A DNA stretch of 64,000 nt from Ctena decussata (lineage: Eukaryota; Mollusca; Bivalvia; Lucinida; Lucinidae): assembly GCA_963989385.1 (NCBI GenBank), contig OZ022512.1:22589899-22653898 (forward strand), read 5' to 3'. The notes under the pieces are model-generated. The model ran no database searches and was not told the DNA's origin. It worked only from the letters and a program-made list of their open reading frames with translations. Made by a program: the position numbers and the translations under genes. Position 1 is the first letter of the stretch; each line of letters opens with the position of its first letter. This document shows, in pieces, positions 44,614-55,579 of this stretch.

Positions 44614-44749
44614 GATGTTATAAAACTTGAGTACATTCTAAAACTCAAAATCAAGCACACTGATTGGCTGCTTCCGAGCATGTGCTCGGAAGCAGCCAAT
44701 CAGCGTGCTTGATTTTGAGTTTGAGAATGTACTCAAGTTTTATAACCTC
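44614..44749. mobile_element. fold-back MITE family C, copy 2
   Basis: 136-bp near-palindrome, ACTTGAGTACATTCTAAAAC ... TTGAGAATGTACTCAAGT, with a CCGAGCATGTGCTCGG centre. Confidence 0.88.
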
Positions 44750-46908
44750 GAACCCAGGTTTCTCATTTCTTTCGTTTATAATGGCAATACCGAGAGCAAT
44801 ACATCATTACTGAAGGGTCTATCAAGGTACAGATAAGTCTCATTAACTACATTTTAATCACTGAAACAGAACTAAATAAAAGACGCTGGTTCACGGTCGC
44901 GTATTTTCAAAATACAAACAGTATCCTAACCTTTTCTTCCAACGTGTTTTTTTATTTACTTAATAGTGATTTATGTATTCTTCCAACGAGTTATTGCTTC
45001 AGTTAGTTATTTGTGTATTTGTTTATTTAACTATTTATTTATTCTTCTTCGTCTTTTACGTAGCATTAAACGTATGGCCTAAAGAATGGCTTTAAAATAT
45101 ATTCGCTATAAGTTTCAATTGAATTATAAACACCGGCAAACTAACCCGATACAAATGCCTTCATTACCGTAAAATATATCTATTCCCTCGCCTAGTTTCG
45201 GTAACACATGTTTTAGAACTAGCGGATAAATATCGGGATCATTTTAGACACTGTCTACTGTAGCACTTTGTATGGTTGGCCACGTCAAGAAAAAACAAAG
45301 CAAAAATGTACGTCCAGCGACGGTTCAAATTATCCTGAGCGTCTGTCCAGTCTAATCAGGATATTCGGTGTGACCTCTATATTGGATAGCCAATGATTCA
45401 GAGCTTCTTCACTGTTTCACAGTGCGTACATGTCAAATGACTTAGTTTATCTTAAAGACAAATTTGCAAACTGATAATAGCAATGATGATAGCAAATATG
45501 GCGAGAAAATGTCGGTAAGCATAAGTCTCGAGCTTACAGTGGTAAACATTCATGCAATTTTTTTTATTTATTTTTTTATTTTTTTATTTTTTTTTCGGGG
45601 GGGGGGGGGCGGTCTGCCGTCTCCAAAATCTGCAGTTGTTTTACAACGTACGTCCAAGCAACGATATCAGAACCGTAAAGCAAACCTTTCTGCGTGACTC
45701 AGGTGTATAACCAAATATGTATTGAACAGCCAAAGAAACGCTCAACATGAATACGCCCAATTCATTTAAAGGAATAGGTATGTGCTTTTTAGGCATTTGA
45801 AATTATTTTGCTTCAGCTTTTCCGACAAAATAAGCACCTAAGCGCATCTATATTCAATAAACTATAAACTCTTGCTTTTGTGATGGGGTAAAATTTAAAG
45901 TTGCCATAATTTCAGAAGCTGAATTTTCAATTCCATGAAACTTTCGGCCAACAATTTTCTCCAGACATAATGTCCGAATCATAGGTAATAAAAAGCGACA
46001 AAATCGAAGCAATCAGGCCTTGCTTTTGAGAGAAACAACCGGGTGAAAGTTGATAGCGGAAACAGTAACACTTGCTTACCATTGGATTTTCCATAGATCT
46101 TTTAACACCGTGTATTTCTTTAAAAGAAAAGAAACGGTTCATACGAAGATTGAATATCAATCAACAGGGATTAAATGTAAAACTCTGCGATTAAATATCG
46201 ATGTTATTGGTCTTCCAAGTTTGGTCGTTTCAAATTGCAAGGTAGATAATTTGAGGAAAGTTCAATTTCAAACTACTGCCATGTTCCTATGGCGAACACA
46301 ATGGTTATAAGCCCGACTTTTTTTTTTGTCGTTTTTTTTTTTTGTTTTTTTTTTTTTGTTTGTTCTTTTTCTGCTTTTCTTCTTTTGTTTTTCATAACCA
46401 CACATCAGAACCGCGTTTTGGTAACGATTTGTTATATTGCAAAAGTACTGACAACAACAAATCACAACAACATTGAATGTTTCACGATAAATTGAGATAA
46501 CTCTTTAATCAAGGTTTGTTTAACAATATACTAAGTTTATGTTGTTGGCAGACGTTGGTAGCATATTTTGCTAAACGTGTGAAGCTGCAAATCGGCTGAG
46601 AGAAGAAAATTGAAATAAACTTGTGGACATTTCTTTTGATGTACAGTATATATCTATTTGATTTGGCTATCGGTAGATGTTCTTTGAACCATTACTACAG
46701 GAAATTGCCACACCAACTTGCTTTATCTTCAGACACTTTACTACAGTAATGCATATCAATGCTGCTTTCAGATATGCACCAAAAGTTGTAGAAAGGTGTT
46801 TGCATTTTTTGTTCTTTATAAGAAAAATGCCAGCGTCATTTTCTATATGGGAGGGTCATGGAAATACACGGGCACTTCAGTGGCTCCTCTTTTAAGTAAA
46901 ATTATTTA
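44750..46908. other. unassigned DNA
   Basis: Contains T and G tracts at 45570-45611 and T-rich tracts at 46317-46380. ORFs around them are low-complexity. No gene was recognised. Confidence 0.4.
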
Positions 46909-47080
46909 AGAAATAGATCAGCTCAAGCAGTGAATTGTTGAGTAATAATTCACTGTTTGGAGGTCAGTTGTAATGTAGATCATATCACGAGCGCTCGGCG
47001 CTCGTGATATATCTACTTACAACTGACCGACAAATAGTGAATTATTACTCAACAATTCAGTGCTAGAGCTGACCTATTTC
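46909..47080. repeat. 172-bp fold-back inverted repeat
   Basis: GAAATAGATCAGCTCAAGCA at the left pairs with TGCTAGAGCTGACCTATTTC at the right. Long arms continue through TTGTTGAGTAATAATTCACT to a perfect centre, ATATCACGAGCGC-TCGGCGCTCGTGATAT. Confidence 0.8.
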
Positions 47081-47859
47081 GATTCTAACACTCAAAAACC
47101 GCTGAAAAGGTAATTCTTTTCATTCAAATTCTCCCAACCTTCCTGCCAGCGCGTTCATGCTCCCGCTAATCGCTAATATTCTAAGCTGTATCTCAGATAA
47201 ATGTATGTTTTATGGCGATTTTAGAAAGAAAAAGAGACGTGACACCGTCTAACGTCTCAAAACGTCACAAAATTACGTCAGTATTGCCAGTGACGTCAGC
47301 AGTTAGACTCAGCTCTCCGAAACAGTGAATTGTTGCAGAATAAAACATGGAAACCTTTCCATTGCTCTATAGGCGCACTGTGTTAGAATATAACTTAAGT
47401 TTTGCTGACGTAATGACTGGTTCCGATATCAGAACTATATCAGTTTCGTGACATAGGATGTTATCCCTGTAAATGCTTCTCTAACATAATATTTTGATCC
47501 ATGTATTCCTTGTCTTTCTTGCTTGCACACCATTCTGATTTTTTGATAACGTAAGTTACGATTGGTGTAAATGGAACAAGCTCTACAGTCTTATATTTTC
47601 CTTATACGTGGTCCGTCTTGCATTTCGTTGAGAGGCACCACATTCTTTCCAATCTAAATTCATCCACTTTGTTTTTCTTACTGTTCTATGCCTTTATAAT
47701 AGAAGTTATTTACTGAACGCTTTATAATAGAAATTGTTTACTGAACGCGAAGCATATGTATCGATATCCCTGAGCGGCTAACAACACGAAAAATGACGTA
47801 ATTGTTTTCAAAGATTTGTATCAGAACCAGGTTATATAAAACTAGGATTTTTTTATTTC
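47081..47859. other. unassigned DNA
   Basis: GACGT-rich around 47240-47300, as in several MITE families here. No feature can be defined. Confidence 0.35.
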
Positions 47860-48270
47860 AGAAATTTGAACCAAATGTAATATGGTTGGCTGAATATCAG
47901 TTTTATATTCACACCTATCTGTTTTTATAAACACACCAAAAGCTTTCTAACAAACTTTTAGCTGAGTTGTAAATTTAGCATGAAGATATGCTCAGATATG
48001 AAACTATAGTTAGCAACAGAAAATGAAGTTCTGATTTTGCATCTATATTCATAGACATACAAAAAGAGATGAAAAATAAAACGAACGTTTTTAAGACTTG
48101 GAAAAAAAACATAAAAAAAATGCAAAAACGTCAAGCTTATTTAATTCTTTTGTTAAACCCAGTGGTATATTTTCCATGAAGTAACAGTCTGTTAGGAAGC
48201 ATATCAACACTATTGATAACAGTTTTCAACAAAACAATGCACTATTGAGAAAACCCTTTGACGTTTTGTA
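47860..48270. repeat. diverged segmental repeat, unit 2
   Basis: Aligns by eye with 43600-43975 (TTCACACCTATCTGTTT, AACCCAGTGGTATATTTTCC, CATATCAACACTATTGATAAC, TTTTCAACAAAACA). Stop codons on both strands argue against coding function. Confidence 0.6.
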
Positions 48271-48424
48271 ATTATTTAAGTATAAAAATGAAATTCAGAG
48301 ATACTAAACTATATTGCAGTCTGTCTAATGTAGGTATACTTAAGTGCAGTTGACTATATAGTATATCTCATTTCCAGGTCAAGTCAAGAAGTTGCTAGAA
48401 ACTCAATGATTAGTTTAACATTCC

Positions 48425-48648
48425 GGGGTCGTATTTATAAAACAAATTAGGTCGTTGCTATGCTGTCGCTAAGGCTGAATTTTTATGAAGAAGATTCCCT
48501 ACAACTATGAAATTTGCTCTGTAGGAACAGTCTGGAAAAGACTGTTCCTCCAGAGCAAATTTAATAGTTGTAGGAAATCTCCTTCATAGAAATTCAGCCT
48601 TAGCGACAGCACAGCAACCACTTAAGTCATTTCATAAATAGAGACCCG
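48425..48648. mobile_element. fold-back MITE family G, copy 3
   Basis: Ends GGGGTCGTATTTATAAAACA and TTTCATAAATAGAGACCC, with AACAGTCTGGAAAAGACTGTT at the centre. Confidence 0.85.
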
Positions 48649-49036
48649 GAAGCCAGTTTAAGGCCACTCTGGGCTCAAAATAACTTACTTAATCTATCCA
48701 AGAAAACTTGGAACAGATAGCAAATTATTGTTTGTTATTTCTTTTCTTTCTATTTGTGTCACTTTGATGCTGAATACTTAAAACTGAGCTGCAGAGTCTT
48801 TGATTGCAAAGTTAAAAGTCCTCTTTATCTCAAGATTAAAATCATTTGAAATCCGCAGAATTATTGCGGAAGTTAATACTATCAACAAAAAGACAGTTCT
48901 TTAATGAAGACATTTGTTAATGTCTATAATCAAACACACGATTTTGTCCTTGCTGTCTGTTGAACGAAGTACAACGAGCAGTTATGGCAAAAGCAGTGCG
49001 CATCATACCATTCATAAACTGGGCTTATTTTGGCCA

Positions 49037-49150
49037 ATACAGTCAAATTCTGCCAATACAAGCCAAACTCGGCCAATACAAGACAAACTCGGCAATTACA
49101 ACTCGGCAAATATCAATGACGTTAAACTCGGCCAATATCAATGACGCTAC
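49037..49150. repeat. short tandem repeat, CGGCCAATACAAG type
   Basis: About six irregular copies of AACTCGGCCAATACAAG or AACTCGGCCAATATCAATGACG. The overlapping ORFs (48914-49298) are its translations. Confidence 0.65.
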
Positions 49151-49649
49151 AATGCCCCAACCCCTCCCACACACTCCACACCTCAAACCCACCAGCCTAT
49201 GGCATTTGCCTCTAATCCGCCATCAGTGCATTCCTCTTGTTTCATTGTTAAAACTTTGCTATGTTTATATACTCTATCGAGATTGGTCTAACCTGTGACC
49301 ATAAAAATGGAGTCAAGCTAACCAACATCTCACCATGTCTTCTGCTGGTCGTAATTATATATCCATAAAAGTCTGATCACATTCCAACCACTGGTTTAAG
49401 AAATATATTCTTAATGAAAACTACTAAGTGCTTCTATCACCTGGCAAATGAGGTCAAGGTCACCAAAATCTAATCAGCTCTTAAAACTTGTCTAGAATAT
49501 GTATCAATGCAAATTTGGAGAAAATCTGTTCACTGGTTCAAAAGATAGATATGATCCTACATACATGAATCGTAATTAATCAAATTGTCATTAAACAAGA
49601 AATTTCGTATTGGCCCTGGGCCAATATAGCAGTCCGAGGACCTGGCCCG
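49151..49649. other. unassigned DNA
   Basis: Nothing recognised. GGGCCAATAT strings around 49610-49630 precede a family C MITE. Confidence 0.35.
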
Positions 49650-49785
49650 GAGGTTATAAAACTTGAGTACATTCTCAAACTCAAAATAAAGCACACTGAT
49701 TGGCTACCCCCATGCACATGCTCGGAAGCAGCCAATCAGTGTGCTTTATTTTGAGTTTGAGATTATACTCAAGTTTTATAACCTC
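49650..49785. mobile_element. fold-back MITE family C, copy 3
   Basis: 136 bp, with flanking GGCCCG/GGACC that extend the inverted ends. It is near-palindromic apart from one mutated stretch (GGCTACCCCCATGCAC). Confidence 0.88.
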
Positions 49786-49984
49786 GGACCCTGGAACTGG
49801 ACCAGTACCAAATTTCTTGATTAATAACATTATAATTCTAAAGCACTGACTCAAGCAAGAAAAGAACACAAGTGAGAAGCAAACAACGAGAGAAAACAAT
49901 CTGGCCCTGATTGTTTAAAACTAACGACGTCGTGAGTTAAGGAGACTTTACTTTTTCAAACATATTCTATGCAAAAACCTTGTC

Positions 49985-50470
49985 ACTTTTTGCTGAAAAC
50001 ATGAAAGGAGGTTTGGCAGTGCAAAAGCGCCTCACAGTTTTTTGCTTTCAGTTAAAAATTACAGAAAAGAATCTGGACCCAGTTGTTCTAAATTAACGAC
50101 AAATTAATTCGATATTTAACGAGACATTTTCAAACGAAATTTGAGCCGCGACACGAGAAAACCAACAATGTGGTTGTCCGTCCAGCGCAGAATCAGATCA
50201 GCCTGGGCATCCACCCAGTCTGATCAGAGTCTTCGCTGTCCGCGTGGAGGTAGATTAGACCCTTAGCTACCCTTTGAGCACTTAACGAAGAGTCTGGTCA
50301 AACTGGACGGATGCCCAGGTTGATCTGAGTCTGCACTTGGCGCACAACTACATTGTTATTTTTCCCGTGTCGCGGCTCAAATATTGTCATTGTTTGCTGA
50401 AAATATGTGAGGAGGTTTGGCAGTGCATAAGCTAGTCACTTTTTTTTGTTTTCAGCTAAAACTTAACGCA
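49985..50470. repeat. direct repeat bracketing a family B MITE
   Basis: GGAGGTTTGGCAGTGCA(A/T)AAGC with a following TTTTTTGC/TTTTCAG(T/C)TAAAA stretch occurs at about 50006-50060 and 50410-50465. The family B MITE lies between them. Confidence 0.6.
50143..50378. mobile_element. fold-back MITE family B, copy 2
   Basis: 236 bp, GAGCCGCGACACGAGAAAACC ... TTTTTCCCGTGTCGCGGCTC, with internal GATCAGCCTGGGCAT / GCCCAGGTTGATC arms. The best preserved termini of the four copies. Confidence 0.88.
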
Positions 50471-50659
50471 CTTTGTTTTGTGTGCACTCATATCTTGACT
50501 GTGTCTGTGTGCTTTCAATGCCCCACTACGCTCTCCCCTTCCCTCTACCTCGGATTATATAATTTTGGAAATATATTTGAAAAAATAGGCTTTTTCAAAT
50601 TTTGCAGATATCATTCTTGTGCGTTTTAAATTCGTTTGGTAAAACAATTTATCATGAAG

Positions 50660-51000
50660 AAAACACAAACTATGTTGGTTTTCACACTTGTCTATTAATA
50701 AAAGTGCATAGCGTTTCATTATTAAACACAGGCTTATAATAAAAGTGTAAAATCAGCATAAAGATAAGTCGGGAATAAAGTAACCTATTCTATAACTCCA
50801 GACTGATATTTATTCACACTTCGTTTCATTTCCAAATTTTAATCTTATTTTTCAAAGACATAAACAACTTATTGAGATTTCTTTTCTTTATACCTACCGA
50901 ACAACAAGGATTGGGTTACATTCAGTTTGGAAAGAATACAGTGTATTAATACTTCTGATACCACGGTTTGAACAAAACAAAACACCTGAGAAAGCATTTA
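50660..51000. repeat. diverged segmental repeat, unit 3 (weak)
   Basis: Shows TTTTCACACTTGTCTATT, CAGCATAAAGATAAGTC and a TTTGAACAAAACAAAACACCTGAGA block in the same order as the units at 43600 and 47860, but more diverged. Confidence 0.4.
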
Positions 51001-51337
51001 ATATCAAAGACAGAATTATTCTAAACAATCTAGAACATGTAGAAAATACTCTATCTCTAACAAACATTTTAGCTGTGTCAGCTAGAAGGTCGGCACCTAA
51101 CTACCAATGTCTTTATACAATAGCAATATGGTCACTTGAATAGCTGCCCAATCTGCTTTCTGTTTGGTTTGGTTTTGCAATATAAAATAGAAAATAGGTA
51201 AAAATAGATGTGGCTGCTGTTTTCAATTAGGGTAACTAAACAACCACCTCTTTGGGAAAGAGCAGTTCATTCGGTTTACCGTGCCTGGCTTTCGTGACTT
51301 TTTGTCAATGTGTCAATTTGTCAATTTGTCCCTTTTT

Positions 51338-52920
51338 GTCTCGCCTGCGAAGCAGAGGCGAGACTTTATGTATTGTTTGTTCCGGTGTCGTCGGCGGCGG
51401 CGTAAACTTTGTCGAGTTTTCGCGTTTAGGTCATTTTCTCAGAAACTATAAGGGCTAGAGGCATGAAACTTGGTTATTGCATACATCTGGAATAGTAGAT
51501 CTCAAAGCCATTATCAATATTGAGTCTTGACCTACATTTTACGGTTGACTGACTTTGCAATTTTTTGTTGAGTTTTCGCGTTTACTCTCTTGTTGAGGCA
51601 CACCAGCAAGTGGTTTTTAGTGGAACTTTTTTTCTTTAAAGATGCTTAAATATCAAAATTTTAGGTTTAACATACCCAAAACCATTTCTCGTAGCTAAAT
51701 ACTGACTTGCAGCATATTGCATGACCTCTTTTGTCTATTTTTATCATTTTTTGTTTTGAGGTGGGTTTTCCAATAGTAAAAATATTCCTTCTGGTTTCCA
51801 GCCTTTGATGAGGTTCATTTTAATTTTAATAAAGCTGGGAACCACCCATTGTGACATCACAACAGAAATGATGTCATCACTAATCACCTGATCTGTTTTG
51901 GAATATGACCATTTCAGCAAAGGGTTGTTTGCAGTGTCAGCTACACTTATGCATCTTTTTGTTTTCCAAAAAGATATTACTTATGAAAATAACTGCTTTA
52001 AGATATAAGCATAAATTCTTCTGAAATGATTTCATGTTAATTTTATATGAAATGGAAATTTTCAAGAATGTGCTTGAAACATGCCACCCCTACAGCAATA
52101 ATGGTTAAATCTTGAGGCGGCCATTATGAAACTGAAAAAATACATTGCAAGAGATTACTTTCCAAGCTTGAGAGCATGCCAATGAATTTCAAAAACTCTA
52201 CTGGACAAATCTGACTACGAGAAATGGTAGTAAACTGAACCATGTAAGTGGAATTTGCTGTTTCTTTATCCGTTAAGTATAAACTTCGAAAAACCACTTG
52301 CTGGAGTGCCTCAACAAGAGAGTAGGTCATTTTCTTAGAAACTATCAGGGCTGGAGCCATGAAACTTGGTTCATGCGTACTTCTGGAAGAGTAGATCTCA
52401 AAGCCATCATCAATATTGAGTCTTGACCTATATTTTACGGTTGACTGACTTTGCAATTTTTTGTCGAGTTTTCGCCTTTAGGCCATTTTCTCAGAAACCA
52501 GAAGGGCTAGAGCCGTGAAACCTGGTTCATGCATACATCTGGAAGAGTAAATCTCAAAGCCATCATCAATATTGAGTCTTGACCTACATTTTACGGTTGA
52601 CTGACTTTGCAATTTTTTGTTGAGTTTTTTGCATTTAGGTCTGTTTCTCAGCATCGATAAGGGCTAGAGCCACGAAACTTGGGTCATGCATACATCTGGA
52701 AGAGAAGAGCTTAAAGTTATAATCAATATTGAGTCTTGACCAACATTTTACGGTTGACTGACTACGCAATTGTTTTTGTCGAGTTTTTGCGTTTAGGTCT
52801 ATTTCTCAGAAACTATAAGGGCTAGAGCCAAGAGACTTGGTTCATGCATACATAATTGCTGATTTAGCTCTGTTTTGTGACAAAGCGCCAGCAGGCGAGA
52901 CACCGCATTCCGCGGAATTA
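51338..52920 (+). mobile_element. second Helentron-like family with tandem core, interrupted
   Basis: Starts with the stem-loop GTCTCGCCTGCGAAGCAGAGGCGAGAC and ends GCAGGCGAGACACCGCATTCCGCGGAATTATTG. The 11-mer GTCTCGCCTGC at the left and GCAGGCGAGAC near the right are inverted repeats. ATTCCGCGGAAT near the right end is a perfect palindrome. The core has about five units of roughly 155-160 bp, each with TCGAGTTTTCGCGTTTAGGTC, GGGCTAGAGCCATGAAACTT and CAATATTGAGTCTTGACC. A 738-bp TA-flanked element interrupts it. No coding capacity. Confidence 0.65.
51585..52322. mobile_element. 738-bp element with TA target duplication
   Basis: Inserted in a core unit so that GTTTA|...|TAGGTC is split, with TA at 51583-51584 and 52323-52324. 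Terminal inverted repeats of about 35 bp begin CTCTCTTGTTGAGGCAC and include ACCAGCAAGTGG. It is non-coding and fits a non-autonomous Tc1/mariner-type element. The minus-strand ORF at 52124-52456 reads across its right end and is not a gene. Confidence 0.82.
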
Positions 52921-52979
52921 TTGTTGGTTTTCAGGGCGGTATGTTGGTTTTAATTGTGTAAATCCCTGAACATTGCCAT

Positions 52980-52981
<2 letters not shown>

Positions 52982-53019
<38 letters not shown>
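52982..53019. repeat. poly-T tract
   Basis: A run of close to 40 T, flanked by unassigned DNA. Confidence 0.9.
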
Positions 53020-53023
<4 letters not shown>

Positions 53024-53178
53024 CTTCTGTGTCTCAGTATATATAGACAAAGCTCCGTGCCTTGGTAACCATTTCTGCAAGGAAAACATCTAACGACTGA
53101 GACTCTTATCCCTGGCGAGCTTTACACCAAAAACCTTCATTTTTGTAATCTGCAGCACTGATATACATGATTGCAAAG

Positions 53179-53432
53179 GTCCGCGACACAACAATACCAA
53201 CAAAGTGGCATATGCGCCAACCAAAGACTCAGAGCAGCCTTGGCAGCCGCCAAAATCTGATCAGAGTTTTGCCGTGCTCTTGAGGGGTAGCTTAGACCAA
53301 ATGGTAGCTTAGGGTCCAAGCTACCTCGATGCCGACAGCAAACTCGGATCAAACTGGGTGGATGCCCAAGCTGAGCCGAGTCTTTACGAGGCGCACATAC
53401 CACATTGTTGGTTTAGTCGTGTGTTGCGGCTC
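53179..53432. mobile_element. fold-back MITE family B, copy 3
   Basis: CCGCGACACAACAATACCAAC at the left and GTTTAGTCGTGTGTTGCGGCTC at the right, with internal CTGATC/GATCA arms. More diverged than 50143-50378. Confidence 0.8.
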
Positions 53433-53571
53433 AAATATATATAATTGTCTCGGAAGCAGAGCAGATACATTTTTGATAAGTATATATCGCCCACTGAAGT
53501 AAACAGGAAGTCATAAAATTTGTCGGCTTTGAAAAAGGACGGAAATACATGGTGGTGCACCCGAAGTTTTA

Positions 53572-53680
53572 CCCACTGGGCACACAAGGTTGAATCAACA
53601 ATGAATTAAAGTTGATTCAACGTCATGACGTTGAATCAACCTTGATTCAATGATAATTAAACCTTATGTGTCTGCTGGGC
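53572..53680. mobile_element. palindromic MITE (GCCCAGTGGGCACAC type), intact copy
   Basis: CCCACTGGGCACACAAGGTTG at the left pairs with the right end CCTTATGTGTCTGCTGGGC. The centre is GTTGATTCAACGTCATGACGTTGAATCAAC. The split copies at 14.5 and 20.2 kb belong here. Confidence 0.8.
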
Positions 53681-53919
53681 TATAATTATAAGCCTCTGAT
53701 GCACCTTATTTTTCAGTTCTGAGAAGTCGATGTCACTGAAAGAAATTCGTATTACAAACACTGGAATTAGCTGTGGTTTGAAATGTAGTTATACTGCGAT
53801 TACACATAAATCACGCAGCCTTATTCAATTTTGCAGTGTCTATAGTAATGTCTTTTATTCACAAATTTGTCCCAAAATAAATTCACTGACAGTTAATTCT
53901 GAGACCAGTGACTGTATAT

Positions 53920-54162
53920 GAGCCGTGACTCGACAAATCCAACAAAAGTGGCATGTGCGCCCAGCCAGCGAAGACTTATATTAGCCTGGGCACCCGCCCA
54001 GTCTAATCAGAGTGTTCGCTGTCGGCATGGAGAAAGCATAGACCCTCATCTACCCTATAAACGCAAAGCAAAGATTCTTATCAGAATCGGCGGCTGCCCA
54101 GGCTGATCTGAGTCTTTGCTGGGTGCAAATGCCACTTTGTTGGTTTTGTCGTGTTGCGACTC
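53920..54162. mobile_element. fold-back MITE family B, copy 4
   Basis: GAGCCGTGACTCGACAAATCC ... GGTTTTGTCGTGTTGCGACTC, flanked by TATAT-like sequence on both sides. Confidence 0.83.
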
Positions 54163-54995
54163 ATATATAAGCTAAGACAAACAAATGATGGCACAATATT
54201 ATATCAAGAATGAGGGAGATGCAATTCAGAAGAAAGACTAGCGGAAGGAATACATGAAGCCACCTAGCCTGACACTGCAGAGCTTGAATCCCGGTGGAAG
54301 CCTGGCACAGAGGTTATAAAACTTGAGTACATTCTCAAACTCATAATAAAGCACACTGATTGACTGCTTCCGAGCACATGCTCGGAAGCAGCCATTTTGA
54401 GTTTGAGATTATTCTCAAGTTTTATATCCTCGAAATCAGATGCTGGAATGCCGCTGTTCAATCACCTCAGGCTTTAGTTCTACGATGTTATTTTCACTTT
54501 ATCAGGGAATTGACGGACGAAGCTTTAGTCTAGGCTAAATTATGAAACAACAGCACACTGTATCGCAAAAATGAATTCAGGCATACATTTTTGCAGGTCT
54601 TAAATTAAACATTTGGATTCCTATATAGTTCTAAGTTGACATTTTTAATATGTCGGCAATAGATGTCTAGCTGTCGGATACATCTCTCATTGCCTGCCCA
54701 GGGCTACAGACCTTGCATATTTTATGAGGCTTATTCAGTACACGAAAAGCATAGGTTTAGAAAAATGTGCCTGTGTCTACTAGCATTTGTCTTCACATTT
54801 ATTAATCTCATTTTTAAGACAAGTCCCTCAAGAGTAAAAACACTAAAAAGCTACTTATCCCCGAATCGACATTAAGAATAAAGACGTTCACCAGCAAATT
54901 AAAATAAGTAGGGAGGCAAATTATTAGATGATTGCCATTCCGAAAAGTCAGTCGCTTCAGCTGATGATCCGCGATGAAATCTTATTGAAAAGAAA
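54163..54995. repeat. segmental duplication, copy 1
   Basis: Shares long colinear stretches with 55580-56525: AAGACAAACAAATGA, GGAATACATGAAGCCACC, the family C MITE, CAATCACCT(T)CAGGCTTTAGTT and GTCGGATACATCTCTCATTG. It also shares the 3' block ending in TTTGTCTTCA(C/A)ATTT. The matching minor frames (54663-54875 and 56100-56345) have no recognised domain. Confidence 0.75.
54310..54431. mobile_element. fold-back MITE family C, copy 4
   Basis: 122 bp. One arm lacks the AATCAGTGTGCTTTATT segment. Lies inside segmental duplication copy 1 at the position equivalent to copy 5. Confidence 0.83.
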
Positions 54996-55043
54996 TTCTC
55001 TTTAACACATAAGGTCCCAAAATTAGGACATGGGAAACAGTGC

Positions 55044-55087
55044 AGACTCAGATCAGACGCCGTAAATGCGGCGTCAGATCAGAGTCT
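55044..55087. repeat. short palindrome
   Basis: AGACTCAGATCAGACGCC pairs with GGCGTCAGATCAGAGTCT around GTAAATGC. Confidence 0.75.
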
Positions 55088-55203
55088 ACACAATCTGCAT
55101 TATAAGACAAATGTATATTACTGCTTTTAATAAAACAAACATGATTCAAAAACAAACTAAACCAGACACCCCATAATTGACAAACGGACACATCCACTAT
55201 TAA

Positions 55204-55530
55204 AGGGCTGTATACACTATCATTTTTTTCTTGTACAACTTTACTGGACAACAAAAAATGTCATTTAATTTGATCGTGTATACAGAAAAAATGATCATTC
55301 ATCGTATTGTACAAGAAAAACTGATGGATAGATACTCATCCTATTTTTCAATGATAACTTTTATCAAACTTGCCATCAAATAGCCAATCAGAAGCAAGAT
55401 AATTTGTAGCAGCATTGTAAACAAAAACACAAAAAAGTGACAATGATGAGGTGTATACACGATATAATAAAATGTAATTTTTTATTGTCCAATGAAGTTG
55501 AACAAGAAAAAATGATGGTGTATGCACCTC
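55204..55530. repeat. inverted and direct repeats of a GTATACAC / TTCTTGTAC motif
   Basis: GTGTATACA/TGTATACAC and AACAAGAAAAAATGAT / ATCATTTTTTTCTTGT recur in both orientations. Probably one or two decayed fold-back elements. Confidence 0.45.
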
Positions 55531-55579
55531 ATCATTGTCATTTTTGTGCTTTTATTTACAATGCTGCTATATAGTATAT

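Noticed and set aside
49681..49899. Minus-strand frame starting MFSLVVCFSLVFFSCLSQCF as the missing receptor signal peptide
   Set aside because: The hydrophobic start is signal-like, but no phase-0 donor follows at a suitable place and the frame runs into a family C MITE.
52124..52456. 110-codon minus-strand ORF
   Set aside because: It straddles the right end of a TA-flanked insertion and a core repeat unit, so it cannot be an ancestral gene.
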